Position numbers and translations under genes: made by a program. From Distichodus sexfasciatus (lineage: Eukaryota > Chordata > Actinopteri > Characiformes > Distichodontidae): a DNA stretch of 64,000 nucleotides. The notes beneath the pieces are model-generated. The model did not search any database, had not been told where the DNA came from, and was given only the letters and a program-made list of their open reading frames with translations. Location of the stretch: NCBI GenBank assembly GCA_032718565.1, contig JAVGVS010000447.1:248719-312718 (forward strand), given 5' to 3'. Positions 58,998-64,000 of the stretch are shown here, in pieces (positions within the stretch are counted from its first letter, which is position 1; each line of letters begins with the position of its first letter).

Positions 58998-59330
58998 ACA
59001 CACACACACACACTCTCTAACACACTCCCATGCTGTGACTATCCCCAGGTCTCTCTCTCCTCCTCACTTGTAAGATGCTCCGTGCGGGGCTGCTCTACGT
59101 TGCCATGGCGACGGTGGTGGATGGAGCGAGTGAGAGAGAGGTGATCGGGAGGGAGGAGGAGTGTTTGTGAACTTAATCATTCAAATATGTACATCCTCAA
59201 CACCAACGCTGGACTCATTAAGCTCTCTCTCCATCACTCGCTCTATAGGAGAGGAGGACAGGAAAAGAGAGAGAGGAAGAGCGACGGAGTAAGAGAGAGA
59301 CAGAGAGAAGAGAGAGATTAAGACGCTCAC

Positions 59331-59445
59331 TGATGGGTGGCTGCAGCGGGTGTCCGGTTTTGGCGCACCAGCCGGCCGGGTGGATGTCCGGACTGTCAGC
59401 GTCCAGCCAGTAATCATACTCCTCTGTCCAGCCGTCAAAGTGTAC
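59331..59445 (-). CDS. l3mbtl3: l3mbtl3 exon: second half of MBT repeat 3
   Basis: 115 bp; acceptor TTGTTACTCAG, donor ATCA|GTGAGC. It encodes VHFDGWTEEYDYWLDADSPD, then IHPAGWCAKTGHPLQPPI. The Phe and Trp of HFDGW and the Tyr of EYDYW are the aromatic residues that line the methyl-lysine pocket in MBT repeats, and all are kept. IHPAGWC is the family signature. Confidence 0.95.
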
Positions 59446-60638
59446 CTGAGTAACAACGAAACAATTAAAATCCATCACAACACTGTTAGTGCAGCCAGGG
59501 CCGGACAGTTCACCAAACACTGACCAAAACCCACGTGAACATGGGGAGAGAATGCAGACTCCACACAGAAAGACCCTACGGGGTTCGAACCCAGGACCTT
59601 CTTCTGTGAGGCGGCGGCGCTAACCACGGCGCCACCGTGCCGCCCTACAACGCTTTCTTCTGAACATGGAATACTTTCTCATGAACAGGGATTAATTTCT
59701 CGTGAGCACGTGTTACGTTCTCGTGAGCATGCAAAGCTCGATATGATACGTGGGGAGTCTTCTCATTTTAATCATGCCTGTCTGCAATCTGCGTGAATGC
59801 AGACTAGCGAAACTGTGATTTTACAATTTTAGCAAACTCCCGAGTTAGACGTCATTTTTATCATATTCCAACTCACCTTTTTTGTGACTTTACCAAAGGT
59901 TTAATTATCTTAATGACGGCGACGTCTCCAGCCTTGTGTCTCTGGCTGAGCCGGAGTGCAAATGAAAACGGGCAAAATTAATCGGCCTTAATTACGCCGA
60001 GGCTTTTATGCAAAACGACGTCTTCAACGCCACTGAGATGCCCAAACCCGAGTAATCGGCTTGTTAATACCCAATTTTCATCAAGGAGTTAATTAAATGA
60101 AAGAAGACAATCAAGTGGCTTTTCATAATCCAGTTAAATGAGCTCGGCTGTGTTTTATGGAGTGTGAAAATGAGGAAAAATTTGCAATAATGGAATATTA
60201 ACGCATTAGTGTTATAACCTGTATTAATGCCATGACATAAACATATGGGTGTGGGGTGCTTTTATACTGCTTTTATACTTTTATACTGTCACGTCTGCGC
60301 CTCCTCCCCGTCTGCTGCCTGTGTTTATTCACGAGAGACTCTTTGTGTAAATAAAGCACCATTGCATTATACATTTCCCGCGTCTGCGTCTTCATCTGCG
60401 GCACGAGTATGACATATACACGTTTCTGATACGTGCACTCGTTCACGCGTTCGGTGCATTTGTACGTCCATGTTTCCCCCACAGACTAACATGGAGCTCA
60501 AATTTAATCACTGTACGGCCGCCGATCCTCACACAGCCACCAAATTCGATGTGATTCAAGGCCCCAAGAGCCTCTTCTGTCGGCCTCATGACCCACACGC
60601 ATCTTTTCCATTCTGTCGTTTATCTTTCCCATAGAAAC
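59446..60638. other. Intron segment
   Basis: Apart from the SINE at 59530-59645 there is no recognisable feature. The 69-codon minus frame at 60273-60482 lacks support. Confidence 0.4.
59530..59645 (-). repeat. DANA/Mermaid-like SINE, 5' half
   Basis: In reverse: GGGCGGCACGGTGGCGCCGT, GGTTAGCGCCGCCGCCTCAC, GGTCCTGGGTTCGAACCCCG (B box) and TGTGTGGAGTCTGCATTCTC. The head and Pol III boxes are well preserved; the 3' end is missing. Confidence 0.8.
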
Positions 60639-61413
60639 TAGAGATGTAGCCGATCCGATATGTGGATGGGTATCAGTCCGATAACGGCTCAAACGGCTGG
60701 ATCGGGTAGCGGTGTCATCGGGCCGTTCTACGAAGCCAATCTGTAAATGTGTGCACGCTCAATTCGTTATGCACGGGAAGTGGCACTGCGTAAAGTAGAG
60801 TTGAAACCATTATTCCAACAACTCCAGTCATTCTATTACAAAAATGGTTGAGGCAATTTTTCTAGAATGGAAGCTTGGTTTAATTCATTTCACTTGCTAG
60901 AGCAGCTTGTGTTTCTCACGGACGCTTAATAGTGACATACAACGTTTTCAGTGGCGCGATCAAGACGAGACCTGATCCCTCTGCATCTGAAAGCATTTGT
61001 GAGATATTTCTGCACTAGAACAGAAGTAAATGCATAAAAATGCATAAATGACATTTTTCGCGATGTAAACACACACGCTAACGTGTTAATGAGCGCACGC
61101 ATGAGAAGTTCAGTCAAAATGTCGCCTTTATTACAGACACAAACCGTATTTTAGCTGATAAATAACCACAATAACCAGCGTTCTACTCACAACTCTGCCG
61201 TTTATTTAGATTCTCCATCGTTTATTCTGGAACGTGCGCCCAGTGCTTCGCTGTGACGCGGCTCTGGGGGGTGCGCGGAGGATGGTGGGAAATGTCGTTC
61301 TCTGCAAAAGCAGCTCAGAGACTGTGTCGGATTTATATCGTATCGGCAGATATCTAAATGTACAATATCAGTATCGGATCGGACGTTAAAAAAGTGGTAT
61401 GCTGACATCGCTA
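60639..61413. mobile_element. hAT-like non-autonomous element, TAGAGATG/CATCGCTA ends
   Basis: TAGAGATGTAGCCGATCCGA at the left mirrors GATCGGACG...GCTGACATCGCTA at the right. The flanking 8-mers ATAGAAAC and ATAGAGAG agree at six of eight bases. About 775 bp. The frames inside are short and show no transposase. Confidence 0.65.
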
Positions 61414-61854
61414 ATAGAGAGCCATTGATTTTCTCCCATTAGGAATACGTGGGATTTGGGACTTGAACGCTGTTTTCATACAAACACGGTTCTTACGCCA
61501 CCTCAGACTACCTCACTGAACACACGCCTCAATCTGCTTCCACCCGCACTCATCGTTTTCCTTCTTTCATTGTCCCTCGTTCTTTCCACATTCACGTCAA
61601 GTCTTTCTACTCACACGGTGTTCATGTTTCTCCCTCTTCTCTCTCTGTTCACTCGTCTCTCACCGTGATTAAGCTGTAACAAGGCAGTCTGCTCAAGGTT
61701 TGTCTGTTTGATTCATGTCACACTGTCTCTCACACTGCTGAGTGTGTCAGTGGGAGCTGAGAGAGGTGAGTGTATTCTGTGTGAGAAACAGAGAGACAAA
61801 ACAGAGGGAAAAGGAGGAGAAGTGTGTGTGATGGTGTGTGTGTGTGTGTGAGAC

Positions 61855-61965
61855 CTTGATCCTGTGCTCGTCTCTGTCCTGTACAGTAGCCACTCTGACC
61901 AGCGGTGTGTTTCTCCTGTCAACCACCTCCAACCTCATACCAACCTGCAGACCATGAGCACAACG
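61855..61965 (-). CDS. l3mbtl3: l3mbtl3 exon: first half of MBT repeat 3
   Basis: 111 bp, phase 0 at both ends. Acceptor TCTCTGGGCTGCAG; a second CAG 21 bases in would drop seven residues. It encodes RCAHGLQVGMRLEVVDRRNT, then PLVRVATVQDRDEHRIK. The Asp and Asn of VVDRRN correspond to pocket residues of MBT repeats. The donor is weak (AAG|GTCTCA) and runs straight into a CA repeat in the transcript. Confidence 0.94.
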
Positions 61966-62074
61966 CTGCAGCCCAGAGACAGAGACAGAGACAGAGAGAG
62001 AGAGGGAGAGAGAGGACACATCAATACATGAACAAAAAGATGTAAAATCACACACACACACACACACAGTCTAT

Positions 62075-62172
62075 GTATTACTATCTCCATTATCTCTACC
62101 TCTCAAATGTCCCCACAAAGCCCAAAAAACAGGGGGACAAAAAGGTCCCCACAATGCCATAAATACATGAAC
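62075..62172 (+). mobile_element. CA-flanked cassette, type A, internally deleted
   Basis: TATGTATTACTATCTCCATT at the left joins directly to CTCTCAAATGTCCCCACAAA and AGGTCCCCACAATGCCATAA at the right. The middle of a type A unit is missing. Confidence 0.55.
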
Positions 62173-62191
62173 GAACACACACACACACACC

Positions 62192-62475
62192 CTTGTACTT
62201 ATATAGTAGTGAGGACCTCCATTGACTTCTATATTACTGTATCTAAATAATACTACACCTAACCCTAAACATAACCCTCACCATAACCTCAGTAACCAAA
62301 AGCTAATCTTTCTACACTTTTACTTTTGCAAATAAACTTGTATTTATTTGTGTAAAAGCAGTTTAAGGAAGTGAGGACCACTAAAAAATCCTCACTTCCC
62401 AAACATGTCCTCACTCTGCTGCTTAAAAACTCTATTTTACTATTTTGGTTCTCACTAAGTAGCAAGTTCAAGAAC
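62192..62475 (+). mobile_element. CA-flanked cassette, type B, copy 2
   Basis: CTTGTACTTATATAGTAGTG to AAGTAGCAAGTTCAAGAACA. It is almost base for base the unit at 42889-43166, with CA repeats on both sides. Confidence 0.7.
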
Positions 62476-62498
62476 AGACACACACACACACACACACA

Positions 62499-62760
62499 GT
62501 CTTGTATTACTATCTTTGTGAGGTCCTTCCATAGACTCCCATAATGACTAAAGTATATAATTTTACAGCTACACCTAATCCTAACCCTAACCTTAACCTC
62601 AGTAACCAAAAGCACATCTTTTACCTCTTTTAGTTTCTCAAGTAAAACAAGCACATTTCTCCTCATGGGGACCTCTCAAATGTCCCCACAAAGCCCAAAA
62701 AAACAGATAAAAGTGATTTTAGGGACAAAAAGGTCCCCACAATGCCATAAATACATGAAC
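62499..62760 (+). mobile_element. CA-flanked cassette, type A, copy 2
   Basis: TCTTGTATTACTATCTTTGT to GGTCCCCACAATGCCATAAA then TACATG, flanked by CA repeats. Compared with 58722 it lacks a short TTCTATAAAGTCA segment. Confidence 0.7.
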
Positions 62761-62798
62761 ACACACACACACACACACGCTCACCTCACACACACACT

Positions 62799-63074
62799 CC
62801 TGTATTACTATCTTTGTGAGGTCCTTCCATAGACTCCCATAATGATTAGATGTATATAATTTTAAACCTACACCTAATCCTAACCCTAACCTTAACCTCA
62901 GTAACCAAAAGCACATCTTTTACCTCTTTTAGTTTCTCAAATAAAACAAGCACATTTTCTATAAAGTCATTTCTCCTCATGGGGACCTCTCAAATGTCCC
63001 CACAAAGCCCAAAAAAACAGATAAAAGTGATTTTAGGGACAAAAAGGTCCCCACAATGCCATAAATACATGAAC
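62799..63074 (+). mobile_element. CA-flanked cassette, type A, copy 3
   Basis: The same unit again (CTGTATTACTATCTTTGTGA at the left edge), keeping the TTTTCTATAAAGTCATTTCT segment found in the 58722 copy. CA repeats on both sides. Confidence 0.7.
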
Positions 63075-63143
63075 ACACACACACACACACACACGCTCAC
63101 CTCACACGCACACACGCACACACTCACACACTCACACACTCAC

Positions 63144-63229
63144 CAGTTTGAATGCGCGAGCTGGAGCAGGTAATGAGCTGGTCTCCTCCAGATATCTCTC
63201 CCACGAGAAACTGCTGCTACACCCATAAC
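63144..63229 (-). CDS. l3mbtl3: l3mbtl3 exon: MBT2-MBT3 connector
   Basis: 86 bp. The acceptor is a (UG)9-UAG tract; the donor CTG|GTGAGT is strong. It encodes YGCSSSFSWERYLEETSSLP, then APARAFKL. The FSWERYLEET segment corresponds to the W-x-x-Y-L-E-E-T block that opens each MBT repeat. Both splice sites sit within CA/UG microsatellites. Confidence 0.93.
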
Positions 63230-63231
63230 CT

Positions 63232-63552
63232 ACACACACACACACACACACCGTCATACACACAGACCATTATACACACACACACACACCATCATATACC
63301 ATCATACACGTCATCATAAACACACACCATCACACACACACACACACACCATCATATACCATCATACACGTCATCAAAACACACACCATCACACACACAC
63401 ATACACACACACACACACCATCACATACCATCATACACGTCATCAAAACACACACCATCACACACACACATACACACACACACACACCATCACATACCAT
63501 CATACACGTCATCAAAACACACACCATCACACACATACACACACACACCATT
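63232..63552. repeat. CA-based tandem repeat, unit about 68 bp
   Basis: Blocks of ACCATCACATACCATCATAC, ACGTCATCAAAACACACACC and (CA)n repeat about four times with slight changes. The Met/Cys/Val-rich minus frame is an artefact. Confidence 0.85.
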
Positions 63553-63589
63553 ATACACATAAACCCTATCCCCCTCTCTATTAACCTTT

Positions 63590-63845
63590 GTCACCCTCTC
63601 CCTCTCTATTTTCCCTCACTCTCTATCTCTCCCTCCTTCTCTTCTCTTCTCTTCTCTTCTCTTCTCTTCTCTTCTCTCCTTCCCTCTCTCTCTTTCCCTT
63701 CCTGTATATTCCTCCCTTCTCTCTCCCTCTCCCTTTCCCCCTGCATTCTCCCTCCTGTCTCTCTCTCTCCTTTTCTCGCTCCCTTCTTCCTCTCTTTCTT
63801 TACTTCCCCCTTTCACCCTTTCTGTCTCTCTCCATCTCTCCCTCG
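63590..63845. repeat. Polypyrimidine tract with (CTTCT)n
   Basis: Nearly pure C/T on the plus strand, with a clean (TTCTC)n run at about 63636-63675. Frames on both strands are artefacts. Confidence 0.9.
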
Positions 63846-63910
63846 TTCCAGCACTCAGACATAAGAAGTTCAGTAATAGAACTGATGAAGTGACAGCAGT
63901 GTGACATCAC

Positions 63911-63987
63911 CAGGGGGCGGAGTTAGAGTCCTGCCGTTCTCCTGACACCAGCCAATCGGGTGGATGTAGGGACTCGTGGCCTCACAC
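63911..63987 (-). CDS. l3mbtl3: l3mbtl3 exon: end of MBT repeat 2
   Basis: 77 bp; acceptor TCTCCTGTCGCAG, donor CCTG|GTGATG. It encodes CEATSPYIHPIGWCQENGRT and then LTPPP. This is the C-terminal signature of MBT repeat 2 (SPYIHPxGWC). The first base belongs to a codon begun in an exon to the right, so the gene continues off the window. Confidence 0.94.
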
Positions 63988-64000
63988 CTGCGACAGGAGA

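Larger units (their letters stand above)
41713..63987 (-). other. l3mbtl3: l3mbtl3 gene span, last 11 coding exons; 5' end beyond the window
   Basis: L3MBTL3 is a nuclear malignant-brain-tumour-repeat protein that reads methylated lysine and represses transcription. The exons run right to left: end of MBT2, all of MBT3, C2HC zinc finger, linker, SAM domain, together about 1,272 bp. Every one of the ten splice junctions has GT...AG ends and matching phase. MBT3 and the zinc finger are shared with L3MBTL1 and L3MBTL4. The DRLSGEMP segment after the finger, the QALHQSVFM region and the linkage to tmem200a point to L3MBTL3. Upstream exons (N-terminus, MBT1, most of MBT2) must lie to the right of the window. 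Confidence 0.9.

Noticed and set aside
1..64000. CRISPR-like or bacterial-type systems
   Set aside because: The repeats are microsatellites, minisatellites and transposons of a vertebrate genome. No spacer-repeat pattern or cas-like frames are present.

Overview
This is vertebrate nuclear DNA, almost certainly from a teleost fish. It has intron-split genes, dense CA/GT, GATA and CATC microsatellites, fish-type tRNA-derived SINEs, an L2/CR1-type LINE tail, Tc1/mariner and hAT-like DNA elements, and the 'GTTGCTAGGTGGTTGCTAAG' minisatellite typical of fish. The DANA/Mermaid-like SINE copies would suit an ostariophysan such as a catfish, characin or cyprinid, but I cannot fix the species. Most open reading frames here are by-products of simple repeats.

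Two protein-coding genes are supported, both on the minus strand. tmem200a lies at 15.6-17.2 kb. Its whole coding region is one exon of 507 codons, entered through a clear 3' splice site at 17175-17176, so its 5' UTR exon(s) and promoter lie to the right. The only strong CpG island (about 29.68-30.0 kb) is the best candidate for that promoter. The second gene, l3mbtl3, occupies 41.7-64.0 kb. I recovered its last 11 coding exons from splice sites and protein similarity: the end of MBT repeat 2, all of MBT repeat 3, the C2HC zinc finger, a linker with two AT-hook-like motifs, and the C-terminal SAM domain. All ten exon junctions agree in phase. The 5' part of the gene runs off the right edge.

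From memory, the same order and orientation (L3MBTL3 then TMEM200A) is found on human 6q23, and the paralogous pair L3MBTL4/TMEM200C is on human chromosome 18, so the linkage looks ancient. The two genes are not known to act together. TMEM200A is a two-pass membrane protein of unknown biochemistry, while L3MBTL3 is a nuclear methyl-lysine reader.

Layout: 0-15 kb is intergenic, with SINEs, a TAAGGC-ended element, two copies of a roughly 620-bp terminal-inverted-repeat element, and a tRNA-Lys-like pseudogene. 15-17.2 kb is tmem200a. 17.2-41 kb is the long interval between the two coding regions, with degenerate minisatellites (22.5-24.1, 28.2-29.5, 34.9-35.6 and 39.6-40.3 kb), the CpG island, CA arrays, a Tc1-derived element and two more copies of the 620-bp element. 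41.7-64 kb is l3mbtl3, whose introns hold a higher-order minisatellite, SINEs, a LINE with two other elements nested inside it, and a family of CA-flanked inverted-repeat cassettes.

No CRISPR array, operon or other new protein system is visible. The most useful leads are an apparent frameshift in the last (SAM) exon of l3mbtl3, UG-repeat 3' splice sites and one weak, CA-flanked 5' splice site in the same gene, the CA-flanked cassette family, and several nested or duplicated repeat structures.
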